Below, in pieces: positions 13,131 to 25,616 of a DNA stretch of 64,000 nucleotides. The notes below the pieces were generated by a model that was given only the letters and a program-made list of their open reading frames with translations, did not search any database and was not told the origin of the DNA. Source of the stretch: Oegoconia quadripuncta. Taxonomy: Eukaryota; Arthropoda; Insecta; Lepidoptera; Autostichidae. Location: the NCBI GenBank assembly GCA_949316235.1, contig OX438743.1, positions 32,457,242-32,521,241 of the forward strand. Direction: 5' to 3'. A program made the translations under genes and the position numbers. How positions within the stretch are numbered: the first letter of the stretch is position 1; every line of letters starts with the position of its first letter.

Positions 13131-13288
13131 CACCAGTGTCAGTGAACATCGTAGAACGTAATGTTTTAAGATCTCTCGTTGAGCGTAACGACGAGAACTA
13201 AACTGAGTTATAATAATTAATGTGAGGTGTCTGGGCACTACAGCTACTTACATCTAACAAGAGAAACAATAACAGATCAAACAAATAA
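13128..13288 (+). other. Candidate non-coding first exon of the CYP9 gene
   Basis: The stretch runs from the initiator to a strong donor, GTAAGT, at 13289-13294. The first coding exon is preceded by a pyrimidine tract and acceptor CCCCTGTTTCAG ending at 14001, three bases before the ATG at 14005, so an upstream exon is expected. Confidence 0.45.
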
Positions 13289-13794
13289 GTAAGTTTAATC
13301 TCTTTTTACTATAGTTCTCAGGTTTGTTGCACATTGTCCGCCGTTAATGTTAACGTACTTATTATTCTTGAATCGAATGGTATTTTAAGGGACGACGGGA
13401 AGAGACTGGAGGGAATGCCTGATACCTTGGAGTATGGGTCGGTGCAGAAAACATTCAAAATTAATGAATATAGAGATTTAGGCTCCGAATACATATTTCT
13501 TACTTTCAGATATGAAAATTTAGGTCCTTGGGGGTCTTCAATAATTTTTAAATTTCGAAGCGCTTAGCCGATGTCATTGGGGACCTGAGAGCTGGCTGTT
13601 TTCTCGCTCGGGTAATTGCTATAAGCGCCACGCTCGGTAGGCGGGTTGACGATTGCAGTAGGTCGGGAGTCTTAATACAAGATGTTGTTTGTTATCCTGT
13701 ATAGCAGTTCTTCCGACCTGTTGGAATGGATTGACCGTCGTTGTTCGGTTGACTGACTGCACTAGCGGTAGACACGACCACTAGCTAGCGATGG

Positions 13795-13945
13795 ATTCGT
13801 CACGCACGTCCCGACGACGCCGGAATACGCAGCGTGGGTAGGCCCCACGAGGTGGATCGACAATTTGGTAAAGATCGCGGAGTGCGGGCAGCGCAGGATG
13901 GATCATTGTGGAGATCTTTGGGCTAGGCCTTTGTCCACTAAATTT
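13795..13945 (+). mobile_element. RTE-type LINE 3' fragment
   Basis: Words such as GGAATACGCAGCGTGGGTAG, CGACAATTTGGTAAAGATCG and GGCCTTTGTCCAC match the end of the RTE-like reverse transcriptase fragment at 34155-34553. Only the last few dozen codons and tail are present, with indels. Confidence 0.65.
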
Positions 13946-14004
13946 CTTCTATGTATCTTCTTTGTTTATTAAAAGTAATTTTAAAATTTCCCCTGTTTCA
14001 GATC

Positions 14005-17000
14005 ATGATATTCTGGATATGGGCGGCGACTATCTTCACCGCACTCTACTTTTACTTCCGTGAAACTTACTCCCGATTTAGTAGATATGGCGTCAAGCAT
14101 TTGCCACCCATCCCGCTGCTCGGCACTTTAAGTTGGGTCACCTTAGGGTTTGAACACATGGCAAATTACGTAGAAAGAGTTTACAATGGTTTTCCTGAAG
14201 AAAGGTGAATATTTTTAATCCCGACGTAAAGTGAGGTGTTGTAAGTTTGAAGACATGTCCATCTGTGTCTATCTGTGGCCTTGTAGCGTCAAAAAGGCTA
14301 AATGGATTTGAAAACGGTTCTTATATTAGAAAGATGATGGTTGCGAGGTGTAGTCAGCCATGTATGTGTGATAGATGTCGTTGAAGTCGTTTCAAAGATT
14401 TGAACAAATAGTTCGTTTATTTTATCTGGAAATAATCATAGTCCTCTCGGAGGTTTTCTTTTTCAATTTATAGTAAACCAGCGTCAAACACTCCTCGTGC
14501 AGATACCTAACTGCTAATAAATAACCGTCAGTCTATCCGTATTCAATTAGATGCCAAAAGTCTGATGTAGTCTGTATCTACTTGGGTGGGTGGGTGACTA
14601 TTACAGGTGGAATTTTCAATTACGTTGTGTTCACTTGAAGGCAGTCGGTACACCAAGTTGGTGGCCTAAGATCTTAAAAACACTGATTGTCATGTGGCCA
14701 TTAGTTCAAACCCATCGGTATCTGCAATGGTCTCGAGTGGTTTAATAGCTATATAGAAAGGCTGTGGTACTATCATAGAACGGTAATCGATTACTTATGA
14801 TACCTGTGACTTATAGAGACAAACCCTCCAAGACTTGTAACACATATTTCGGGGTTATGCCATCAAACTCAAGATAGAGCCCACCAGACGAGTCTCAGAT
14901 GAAAAATTATTAAAAATTAATATACAATTTTTATTAACGTTAATTTCTATCCAAAAAGCCTTTACACCAGTTTCATCACTGTGTATATAAACGAAATATA
15001 TAATTTTACTTGTTAAATAGCGATAAGAACTGTTGTGAACCAAGTGACGTGATAATACCTACCTACATCTTCTCGGTGGGTATCAAAAAGTGATCCTAGA
15101 AAGACTAAAGCTTATTTATCCACATATTTTTGGTGAAAACTAATTTAAAACACAGATTAATCAACTTAACCTCTATCAGCGGTTGTTGTTCATATATAGC
15201 TTTACGAGTAAGTACTTACCTAAATTACAAAAATGACAACTAGAAGAGCCGCAGCTGTCGCCTCTCGTCACTTAGAGGAAAAATTCGAACTGGCCTTAAT
15301 AGAATTAAAAACATCTAAGTGAGCAGCTACTGTCTGAGAGAGACGACAGTGAGAAGGAAATGGTGACCATTCTTGACAAAAATAAATATCTAAAGGGTGA
15401 GATGGCAAACATGCATACTCAGTTATTAGAGGTATTAAGTCAGAGGGACCAACTTCAGCGAGTGGTAGACACACTCGACCGGGACAGTGCTGCGTTTGAG
15501 GAAACCCTGGGACGCAGTGCTGAACTGGAGAGTGAGTTACGGGACGCAGATAAAAGAATAGATTACTTAGAATGTGAAATAGACGACCTTAAGTCGGCAT
15601 CCCGATCTCAAGCCCGTGTCTCTTTATTCGATGAATTGGTCTGCAAAGCCCCGGATATGCTGTCTGAAATCTCACCAAAAAACCCAGTACCTACTGTGAC
15701 TGTTGATCTCACCTGTGATAACACTGTAAATACAACAGCACAGAACTTTGACCTTAGCAGGAATAGGTTAAAGAAGTATGCAAAAATAAATAGAATCATT
15801 TGGTCGTACTAAGAAACTTATAAAAAAGAATTTTCAAGAAATAAATATTTACACAAAGAGCGAAGTGACCTCATAAAACAAATTTGTTTATGTAAAAAAA
15901 AATTTAGATGATAATAGGAATACATATGAGCGTGACACACGGAGCCTGCATACAGAAATCCTCAATTTACAGACCTCACTTGAACAACTTTCTTGCAAAT
16001 ATGAGACAGCTTGTAAGGAGTTAGGGGAGCATGCGGCGGCAATGGATGAGCTCTTACAATTATCTAAATTTAATAATGATAGGTTTGAATCGTTGACAAA
16101 CAATTTCCAGTGTAATTGTGCTCAAACCTCATTGCATTGTGTTCCATCCGTGCCATCTGTATGTGACATCCCCCCGTCCTTGCCAACGGTGCAGGTGCCT
16201 TGTGTTGCTGCTCGGTCCAATTCCAATTCCTCCTCTCCATCCGTTTCAAATAATATGCATGATATAGTAATGTTCAGCGATGAAATTGGTAAAGGTATGG
16301 GTTTGCAACTTACCCGTAACCTGGAGCAGTCAATAATTAATATTTGTATGCCCGGTGCCACCTATATTGACATATTAGACAAGATATTATCTTACAATTT
16401 TAAGGAAAACACAACTCTTGTTGTACTCATTGGCAAAAGGGGAAATGCCAGCAGGAAAAAAATAAATTATACAATTATTTTCAAAATTTAATAATTTGAA
16501 CAATGTTACCAAAATTATTTTGTTTACGCTGCCTTTTAGCCAAGGTCTGACAGAGAATGAAAATGTTATTAGACATAATTTAAATATGCTATTGCATAAT
16601 ATGACATGTCATGCATGACGATAAATTTCATATAATAGACACAAATAAATTTATTAAAAATTGTCATAGCTTGACTAAAGATAATTATTATCTGTCTAAA
16701 TATTGCATGCGACAAATAGCCAAGTTGCTATCATATTATATAGTTAATTCTGCCAAGTCATTGGCAAACACGACAACTGTTTTTATTGAACAGTCAATTG
16801 ACATTGAGCAATCCTTGGAATCATTTCCAAGTAATTTAAATTAATATATAAGACAACAGAAGGTAACTCTGGCACTTTGTTAAAATTACATAAAGAATTC
16901 AAAAATAAAAACTGCCCCTTAGTTAAAAAAATTGAGCCCTCAATTCAATGTAAGTTTTCTAATATAAACCTAGTACATCAAAATATTCAGGGCATAATGG

Positions 17001-20000
17001 GCAAAGAGCTGGAGGTTGAGCTATTCATGAATTGTCACAATGTTGATATTTTATGTATTACAGAACACTGGTTAAAACAGAATCAATTCATGTTTAGCTT
17101 CAAAAATCACCAGGTTGCGAGTTCATTCAGTAGGAAAAAAGCAATACGTGGCGGTTCTTTAATTATTGCAAATAATAAATTAAAGTACAAAGAGCGCTTA
17201 GATATTGTGAGTCTTTCTGTTGAGCGAACAACTGAATTGGCCTGTGTAGAGCTTGAGCGGCTTATTGTAATAAGCGTATACAAACCCCCTTCTACATCTT
17301 ATGAATTATTTGAAGAAATTATGGATGAAGCGTTGCATAAAATTAGTAATAATAACAAACTTATTGTAGTTTGCGGTGACTTTAATATTAATTTATTAGA
17401 AGTCAGTAGTCTAAGCAGTAGACTTAAAACTTTGTTTCTAAGTTACAATCTTGTTCACAATTTTTCGGCTCCTACTAGAATAACATCGACTACGGCCACT
17501 TGCATTGATAATGTTTTCGCAAACTTCGATCCCAGTGGAAAATCAATTATAAATAAATTACCCTCAGATCACTGTGGACAGTTAGTTTCGATTAAAGTTC
17601 CCTTTAGCAAGACATTGGAAAAAAATATTACATGTGTACCTGTAAATGACGCTCGGTTAGACCAATTTCGAAATAATGTCTTAGAAATTTTTTATAAATT
17701 GACACATTATTTGTGACAATCCCGATGAGATGTATAATTCATTGTTCACATTGGTAAGAGAGGAGTGCGAGAATGTTTTCAAAGCAAAAAGTATAAAAAT
17801 AAACAGTTGTCTGTTGTTCACTGATTGGGCGACTGTGGGAATTCATAGAAGTCGCCGAAAGTTATATGAACTTTATAACGAAAGAACATTATAACACTAA
17901 TCCGGGTTTTGTTGATTATGTTCGAAATTATTCAAAAATATTTAAACGTGTTTGTGCCGTAGCGAAGGCAAATTTTATTACAACTAAAATTTAAAATAGT
18001 GCAAATATTGTGAAAACTACATGGAAAGTTATAAACAGTGAAGCTGGAAAAATCAAGGCTTGTAATTCTAATATACAATTAAAAATTAATGATTGTGTTC
18101 TTAATACGGACTTAGAAGTTGCAGAGGCATTTGAAAAATTTTTCACAGAGATTCCAATTTTAACCACTAAATCACTCAATTCATCTCCCACCGTAGCTGA
18201 ATCTTTACTTAAAATGCACAGCGATACTCCAAGTGTGGAATTAAATATATTTAGACACGTTAGTCCCAGTGATATTATGAAAGCATTTAAATCTTTGCAA
18301 ATTAAAAAAACCGCTGACCTCTATGGTCTTTCTGTTAAAATAGTTAGCTCTATCATTGATTGCGTTGCACCACATTTAGCCTGTATTTTTAATAAATGTG
18401 TGGAAAGTGGTGTGTTTCCTGACCTGATGAAACAGAGTAAAGTAATTCCATTATTCAAAACCGGTAGTACATCAGACCCCACAAATTTTAGACCCATATC
18501 AATCCTACCGACTTTTAGTAAAATTTTCGAATTGATTCTAAATCAATTGCTGTCTTATTTCAATATCAATAACTTAATGACTTCAAAGCAATTTGGATTC
18601 ACACGGGGTCTCTCAACAACCGATGCTGGTGTTGAGCTTATTGAGCATATCTTTGAAGCATGGGAAGACTCTCAAGATGCGATTGGTATTTTCTGTGACC
18701 TGTCAAAGGCTTTTGATTGTGTACATCATGATGGTCTGGTCAGGAAATTACGCCATTATGGTATTGCGGGCCGTGCCCTCGAACTCTTAGAATCGTACTT
18801 GTGTAATCGAGTTCAGAGGGTGGATGTGAATGGTGAGAGATCGTCAGGGTCTGCCGTTTGCATAGGTGTTCCACAGGGCTCAATTCTCGGGCCGTTCCTG
18901 TTTCTTGTTTATATTAATGACTTACCAAATTGCATAAACGGCAACCATGAGATAACAATATTTGCTGATGACACTTCTTTACTATTCAAAGTTAAAAGAA
19001 AACAGACATCTCTTGACGACGTAAATAATGCTATCTCTAAGGTGGTTGAGCGGTTCACAACAAATAATCTACTCCTTAATGAGAAAAAAACCAAATGTAT
19101 AAAGTTTTCACTACCAAATGTCAAACAGGTAGCCACTAAAGTGTTAGTAAAAAACGAAGAGTTGGAGCTTGTGGACACTACTTTATTCCTAGGTATTACA
19201 TTGGATAAAGGACTGCAGTGGGGTCCACACATCGATAAGTTAGCGAAGCGTCTCAGTTCTGCAGTGTTTGCGATTAAAAAAATACGTTATTTAACCGATG
19301 TGGATACCGCGAGGTTGGTCTATTTCAGTTATTTCCATAGTATACTGACCTACGACATTCTGTTGTGGGGAAATGCCGCGGACATAAATTGTATCTTTGT
19401 TCTGCAGAAACGAGCGGTTCGCGCGGATTTACAAACTGGGCCCCAGAGTGTCTCTTAGGAATAAATTTAAAGAAATTAATATATTAACATTAGCATCGCA
19501 ATATATTTACGAAAACTTAATGTATGTAAGAAAAAATATAGAATCGTTTAAGAAAAATAGTATATACATAATGTAAAAACCAGATATAAAAATAAACTTG
19601 CTGTTCATGCCAGCCGTTTACACAAAGTCACTAAGTCATTTAAGGGGCAATGTATACGCTTTTATAATAAGGTTCCAGTGGACATTCAAAATTTACCTTT
19701 AAATAAATTCAAAACCATCATAAAACAGACATTATTTACCAAAGGCTATTATAAAATTTCTGACTATCTGGATGATAAGCAATATAGGACATAGACCGCT
19801 CGGCGATATTCAGCCTAATTATACAATATAATATAATTGTAACCCAAACTTATTTAAAAGAGCAACCCTTGAGTTTCTTGCTCGTTCTTCTCTGGGGAAT
19901 CTGCTTTGCGAATGAGCAATAATGTCAATAATTTTAATATTAAGATAAAAAATGTGACGTTTTCAAGTGATAATCTTTATCCTACGAAATAAATATTTTT

Positions 20001-23000
20001 TGACTTTGACTATTGATAATATATAAACGTAAAACTTATATATCTGTATCTGAATGTCATTTTAAATAAAATCTTGTTTTGTTTTGTTTAACTGGATACG
20101 CGTTTGACCACAATCTTACCTGATAGAAAATGACGAGCTAAATGCATATTGTAGAAAAATATAAAATATATTTATAAAAATGGCAAAGTAATGAAAGAAA
20201 GAAAATTTTATGCAGTTCATTTATATTGTCTCGTAGTACGTATTTTACTTTTTTACCTTAATCGGTTTTTAACTGTAGGATCAATTTCTTCTCAGTAACT
20301 ATTATAGTATATTGTATAAAAATTATAATAAAAATTATGCATTTATTATTTAAACAAGGTTCGTGGGAAATTATGAACTAATATCACCAGTAGTGCTAGT
20401 TCGAGATCTGGAACTTATAAAGAAGATTACAGTAAGGGACTTCGAGCACTTTCTCGACCACCGAATATTCATTGATAAGAAAGTCGAACCATATATCGCT
20501 GGGCATCTTCTTTCTTTGAAAGGTAATATTAATGTGAATTGAATTAATGTGGAAAAGATGGCAATTAGGTATATGAATAACGCATCTCCAAAGCTATGTA
20601 ATAATTGAACACATAGGTATACAGGGTCACTTACGTGTATCTAAAATCTGTTACTTCCCAACATCAATTTTCAATATAGACATCCAATTAATCAATCAAA
20701 TACGCTTTATTGTTTAAATAAGGAAGGTACATTTAAATATCTTATAGAAACTACCAATTAGGCGGTTCTAGACATTATTAGAATTTGACCGAAAACGTAT
20801 CAATTCACACAATTTAAAAGAAAAAGGAAAATATTAATTATTATTAAATTTAATACAAGGCATGGCATTGTATTTACTATATTTCTTATGTACTAAGTTT
20901 GTACCATTTCACAGGCCAAGAATGGAAAGACATGCGATCCACATTAACCCCAGCCTTCACTAGCTCTAAGATACGATTGATGGTACCATATATGTTGGAG
21001 GTTGGAGAGCACATGATTGAAGCGCTTAATAGCAGAATAGAGGCGTCCGGTGGTAAGAGTCTACATTATGAGTATGTAATATTAGTTATTAGACCAGCAA
21101 ATTATGTCGTCATACTTACCAGCAAGGACTACCGATTATTGGAGCTATACTCTTTAAAATCAGCGACCACCAAACTGTCTGCCTTCCAAGCAATGGTTTT
21201 CACACTATCTTTTTATAATAAGTTTTTGTAACTTTTTCTTATAGTTGGCTACATCGACGTCGACGTTAAAGACCTGACTACACGTTATGCGAACGACGTT
21301 ATCGCCACATGTGCCTTCGGCCTTGAAGTCAATTCTCACAGGGACGAAAAGAATCCGTTCTATGTTAACGGGAGAAACGCAGTCGATATTAAGTTCTGGC
21401 AGTTAATGGTTATTATTGGATATCGCTCTTTCCCAAAAATTATGTCGGAAAGTATTAAATTATCGACCTACTAAACTAAATTGAAGTTGAAAATAGTTTT
21501 TCCAGGAACTTTATTTGTTTGCAGAAGTTTAAATTTGGTATATTCTCAGAGGCCACAAGAAGTTTCTTCAGAAACGCTATATTAGGCACTGTAAAAGACA
21601 GAGAAGAACGCAATATCATTAGACCCGATATGATTCACCTCCTCATGCAAGCTAGGAAAGGTAATTTTATTTATCTCAACATTACAAAGGAAAATTTTTA
21701 ATTAGATTTTAAGTAAGTATATTTTGTTGGCCATCACTGGTCTATTACTGTTATGCTCACGATAATTCAGTCGCCTTGCACTACAACCCTATGAGAAACG
21801 GACTAGTCCTATTCTACTATACTGGACGCCACACAGTCAGTACTTATACTGTATCTACTGATTTGTAATACAGTAATATTTTAAAGTATGGATCAATTAT
21901 TGGTTCATGGTTAGACAAATTAGGTAGTACCATAGGTCATTTAGCGTCGCAATATATAGGTGGATATGATTTTAATGATATTATATTTATATCAACTTGT
22001 ACCATTTCACAAGTAGCTTTCATGGTAAATTGTACACCACATGCTTTGGGGCACAATAAGTTGAGGTGGACCCCGAGGACCAGTACTCTTACACCCACCG
22101 TTTACCCGGAACATCATAATTAAACTCATTACATACTCTAAATGTATTATATCTGGTCTTGAACACTTGTTCAGGACCAGATATACTACGTCTTTAAGGT
22201 TCCCCTGAAGTAGGTTTCTGGGGAAACACAAGAGGATCCAGAGAAATTCTAATTTATAAAGTGTTATATTACCTACATGATTGATATATTTAAACAGGTA
22301 ATTTATCACACGACATCGCAGCAGACGCTACTGATGCTGATACTGGTTTTGCAACTGTTGAAGAATCTGATGTTGGCAAGAAAGTAGTACATACAAGTAA
22401 GTTCGACTCCTTTCATACGCGCGACAACTACAACCACAGTAGTAAAAATGATACCGTGCAGTGGCTAATGAGAATGGTGTTCTGCAGCTGAATCGTATCT
22501 CGGAGAAGTAGTACGCTTGTGGCCCAACAAATGCAATGGCAGTTTCAGTAGGACGCTTGTGCACGAGTGCCAGAGTGGTGGCATTTGTGGCCGCGATGGC
22601 TTCGGTGTTGTGCCCGGTGACATTTTGCTGCTGTGACTTGGTTGTGGCACGTCTGACTGGATGCTTAGCTGAGCTGTAAAAAGATGGGTAGATTATGTAA
22701 ATTGTATAAAACAATTTTCAACCCCTCTGAAAAAGATATCGTTAATCAAACTTGATGTTAAGTCTAATACAGTAAATTGCTCAAACTTTCTCATTCTTAC
22801 TCGAATCGAAATGCCTTGCTTGTATTTTGTCTTATCATTAATTTGACTGGTCTCTAAAACTGCAACGGAACACTTAATAAATTGAAATCAGTAATAAGTC
22901 ATCGTATTTTTTTATCTACCTTCTGGCTATGTTATGGTTAGGGAGAAGAAGCACTCACTAAGTTTCATTATATCTGCAAATACACCTAAATCTATACTTG

Positions 23001-25544
23001 CATTAAAGATACTAATTGACTATAGTGACAATATGACCCAGTAGATTTATCGATATCTTTATCATTTTGAATGGCATGAGGATCAACATATATAAATTTA
23101 AGTATGGCAATATTTATCTATGACGATTTAGCACGACTTGATGATGTATCGAGTACTACGGTAGTTTTAACTGAAATATTTAAAAAAAGTTAGGTTCTTG
23201 CTATATTAACATGTTTTGCTGTAAAGTTCTTTAGTGGCGTCACGGGAGGATACAGGTTAATTCAATTTACAGTACTAATATGATCACATGACAATGTTAA
23301 GAATTCGATTTCAGAGCTGACCGATGACGATTTAATCGCTCAAGCAGTAATATTTTACGTAGCCGGTTATGAAACAGTTTCAACAACCATGTCATTCCTG
23401 CTTCACGAGCTGGCTTTGGCACCAGACGTACAAGGAAAGTTAGTTCAAGAGATAAAGGAAAATAACGAAAGAAACGGTGGCAAATTTGATTTTAACTCTG
23501 TGCAACATATGCCCTATTTGGATAGTATTGTATCAGGTCAGTACATCATACAGATTATAGAAAGAATAGTAGTATATAAGTTTTGTAAGGTATATTGGCC
23601 ACACAGATATCATAACTCAATTTGAATTTTCAGAGGTGATGAGACTTTGGCCTGCAGTAGCAGCATTAGATAGAGTCTGTGTTAAAGATTATAACATGGG
23701 AAAACCTAATGCAAAATCAACCAAGGATTTCATTGTAAGTTAATATTGTACGTGCTGCCTGTTTTCCAATTCATTATAAAGATTTATCATTTTCTCGAGT
23801 CTTCTAACCGCTATTCGATAAATTTGTGGAAAGACTTAGGATTCTATTATGGCATTATGAATTCGTTATCAAATTATATAGAACCGTTAAACCGGGTGTA
23901 CAGTGTATTTTCGATTGATAGTAGAGGTACCATCTTGTGCTAACTATACACCTAGAAACTTCTGGTGTAGAACATACAATTGCCGTACATCTAGCCATCC
24001 ATTATCAACCAACAAGAATAGTTGTGTATCGTCACGATAAAAAAAGACAATGTAAATACAATTTTGGTGGAGTTAATCGTAACACATAGTATTCTGGCCT
24101 TAAATTGGCGATTGCCGAAGGCAAATGCCATGGTAGCCGGCAATCACTGGCGCATCCAGGTTACGATTAAGACCATGTATTGAGTAGTAGACTAAGAGCT
24201 AGCTGAAGTGCCGATGAATTCGGAGTTTTAGTACCTATCTCTATATATAGCTCTGCTCTAGCAAGAAAGTGGAGAGCAACACGCTTAGCCGTTGCAGCTT
24301 ATAAGCATCAGCTCGAAATTCCAAAGGTCGGTTTCAAAATTCAAAAAACCTTTCTCGACTTTTTCTTAATGGGCTATCGATTACTCCTATTCAGTCTTGG
24401 ATAGCAATGTTGACATTTAGCGTTGTAGTCCATTACCATTGAGTTAGATAATATGAGGGCAGGACTAAAGTAGGTCAGTAACCACGGATGAAGATATTGA
24501 ATGAGGGCCTTATGTTTTTCGTCCAAAATCAGCGTGGCTAAAATGTACCACTCAATTGGGAGAGATAGTCGAAGATGCTGATGCACTAGTACTACAGAAT
24601 AGTAGTAAATTCGACGCGTACGACGACGTCAGCTGAGACTCTTTCTCATCGGAACGGCTGGAGATATAAAGCTGAAAGTAATGTTAATGGGGTGATGATG
24701 AGGTACCTATTCATTTTCAGAGGACTTAATAAGATAAATAAATATTTCGGACGCTTACAACAAATTTCGATGTTTTGGGATCTTAAAAATCTGAGTTTCT
24801 CGCTAGCTCTTCTCAGTAGTGGTCGCATTCGAGCTAGTGGTAGTTTAAAAAACAAGTGACGTTCATAAGTGCATATTGTATTGCCTACATGAATAAATGA
24901 TTTCATTTCATAAAAGATTAAGAATTCATTCTTCATCCGAAGTTCGCAATACCTATCGAACTTTGTTGATTCAGGTCAAGATGTTATTTTCTAGATCTAC
25001 ATGACTTACACGAGACACCTATTTCATCTTTTATTTTTGTTTCTATACCTACTTATATTATATATGTTTACTTTTTTATATCTTTAGATACGGAAAGGCG
25101 AAGGTATCCAAATACCGACCTGGGCAATCCACCGTAATCCCGAGTTCTATCCTAACCCAAACAAGTTTGACCCAGAACGCTTTTCGGAGGAGAACAAACA
25201 CAACACCAAACCCTTTACTTACATGCCTTTTGGTCTTGGTCCTAGGAATTGTATTGGTATGTTTTATGAAATATTTCTGATTACCTATAGATCTTGGGAA
25301 CATATTCTAGATTTGTATTTTTAGATATATATAAATAATACTGCTGTATTACAACAAATCATACTTTTATCTGGCAGGATCAAGATTTGCTCTCTGTGAA
25401 GTAAAAGTAATGCTTTATCACCTGCTACAGAAAATAGAGGTGTCGATAGCTCCTAAGACCTGTATCCCATCTGTATTGGTACCGAATGCGCCTCAAATGC
25501 GTATTCAAGGCGGACACTGGGTTAGGATGAAGCTCAGGAAATAG
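14005..25544 (+). CDS. Cytochrome P450, CYP9 family (CYP9A-like), complete, 10 coding exons
   Basis: Exons: 14005-14204, 20359-20522, 20915-21052, 21245-21443, 21506-21660, 22298-22396, 23315-23536, 23634-23734, 25088-25256, 25378-25544; total 1614 nt, about 537 residues. The protein is an ER-anchored heme monooxygenase: hydrophobic N-terminus (MIFWIWAATIFTALYFYF), C-helix WKDMR (about residue 124), I-helix AGYETVS (about 336), K-helix EVMR (393-396), PERF (about 455), heme loop PFGLGPRNCIG with the ligand Cys near 481. CYP9A enzymes metabolise plant toxins and insecticides in Lepidoptera; substrate here is unknown. The TVKDFEHFLDHR-like block, the FATVEES-VGKK block and the 10-exon plan argue for CYP9A. 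All catalytic motifs are present, so it looks functional. The exon 4/5 junction is the weak point: the only in-frame solution uses donor GTCGGA at 21444 and acceptor CCAG at 21505. Intron 1 (6.1 kb) hosts a LINE. Confidence 0.93.
15233..16491 (+). pseudogene. LINE ORF1 remnant: coiled coil plus SGNH-like domain
   Basis: It starts MTTRRAAAVASRHLEEKFEL, breaks by one base near 15318, then continues in the next frame through a long heptad-rich coiled coil (QRDQLQRVVDTLDRD region) to about 15810. A further frame change leads to a second coiled-coil stretch and a region reading MFSDEIGKGMG, CMPGATYIDILDKI and TTLVVLIGKRGN. That spacing resembles the esterase (SGNH) domain found in ORF1 of some CR1-type LINEs, where a GDS/SDS-like motif would hold the nucleophile; here the Ser position reads Glu. 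The SGNH call is tentative. Confidence 0.65.
16877..17716 (+). pseudogene. LINE endonuclease (APE-type) domain
   Basis: The 279-residue open frame has the APE-type order: NLVHQNIQGIMGKELEVE near the start, DILCITEHWL (catalytic Glu), ISVYKPPS, VVCGDFNINLLE (GDFN motif), a TCIDNVFAN segment and LPSDHCGQLVSI (SDH motif). It ends at a stop near 17716, after which the connecting part to the reverse transcriptase is shifted and interrupted. In an active element it would nick target DNA for target-primed reverse transcription. Confidence 0.88.
18010..19458 (+). pseudogene. LINE reverse transcriptase domain
   Basis: The 482-residue frame contains the non-LTR reverse transcriptase blocks in order: KVIPLFKTGSTSDPTNFRPI, QFGFTRGLSTTDA, IFCDLSKAFDCVHHDGL, GVPQGSILGPFLFLVYINDL and the catalytic FADDTSLLF (codons 18961-18987). 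The C-terminal part has YFSYFHSILTYDILLWGNA. The frame is lost after QKRAVRA near 19425, so the last part of the protein continues out of frame. The encoded enzyme core looks intact, but the polyprotein is broken. Confidence 0.9.
20701..20730 (+). repeat. Repeat family E, copy 1 (30-nt exact match to 33563)
   Basis: TACGCTTTATTGTTTAAATA followed by AGGAAGGTAC is identical to 33563-33592. It lies in CYP9 intron 2. Both copies follow an AATCAA/AATTCAA-type run, as expected for a LINE 3' end read in antisense. Confidence 0.6.
21729..21841 (+). repeat. Repeat family C, copy 1
   Basis: GGCCATCACTGGTCTATTAC, TTATGCTCACGA and GTCCTATTCTAC ... CCACACAGTCAG recur in order at 42126-42237. It lies in CYP9 intron 5 and has no ORF. 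Confidence 0.5.
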
Positions 25545-25610
25545 AGCTCGTGTAAAATGGTGGAGGTGTGAAAACTATATCATCGTTCGTTATATGCATA
25601 TATTCAATGA

Positions 25611-25616
25611 AATAAA
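25611..25616 (+). promoter_or_regulatory. Polyadenylation signal of the CYP9 gene
   Basis: AATAAA lies 67 nt after the CYP9 stop codon (25542-25544). The convergent CNBD2-like gene on the minus strand has a candidate AATAAA at about 25891-25886, so the two genes end tail to tail within about 0.3 kb. Confidence 0.65.

Larger units (their letters stand above)
15233..20011 (+). mobile_element. Nearly full-length CR1/Jockey-type LINE, inactivated
   Basis: It lies in intron 1 of the CYP9 gene, same orientation. In order: a coiled-coil ORF1 (from ATG 15233), an endonuclease region (16877-17716), a reverse transcriptase (18010-19458) and a 3' UTR with CAACCCTTGAGTTTCTTGCT near 19864, ending in TTTGACTTTGAC at about 20000-20011. 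The last is a short repeat-type tail, not poly(A), as in many CR1-like elements. Several frameshifts and stops break both ORFs. The true 5' end is not defined and could lie upstream of 15233. Relatives of the 3' end occur at 12478, 36365, 50412 and 60017. Confidence 0.88.

Noticed and set aside
22328..22714. 128-residue minus-strand frame as a gene
   Set aside because: It overlaps CYP9 exon 6 in antisense and shows no recognisable domain, start context or splice partner.
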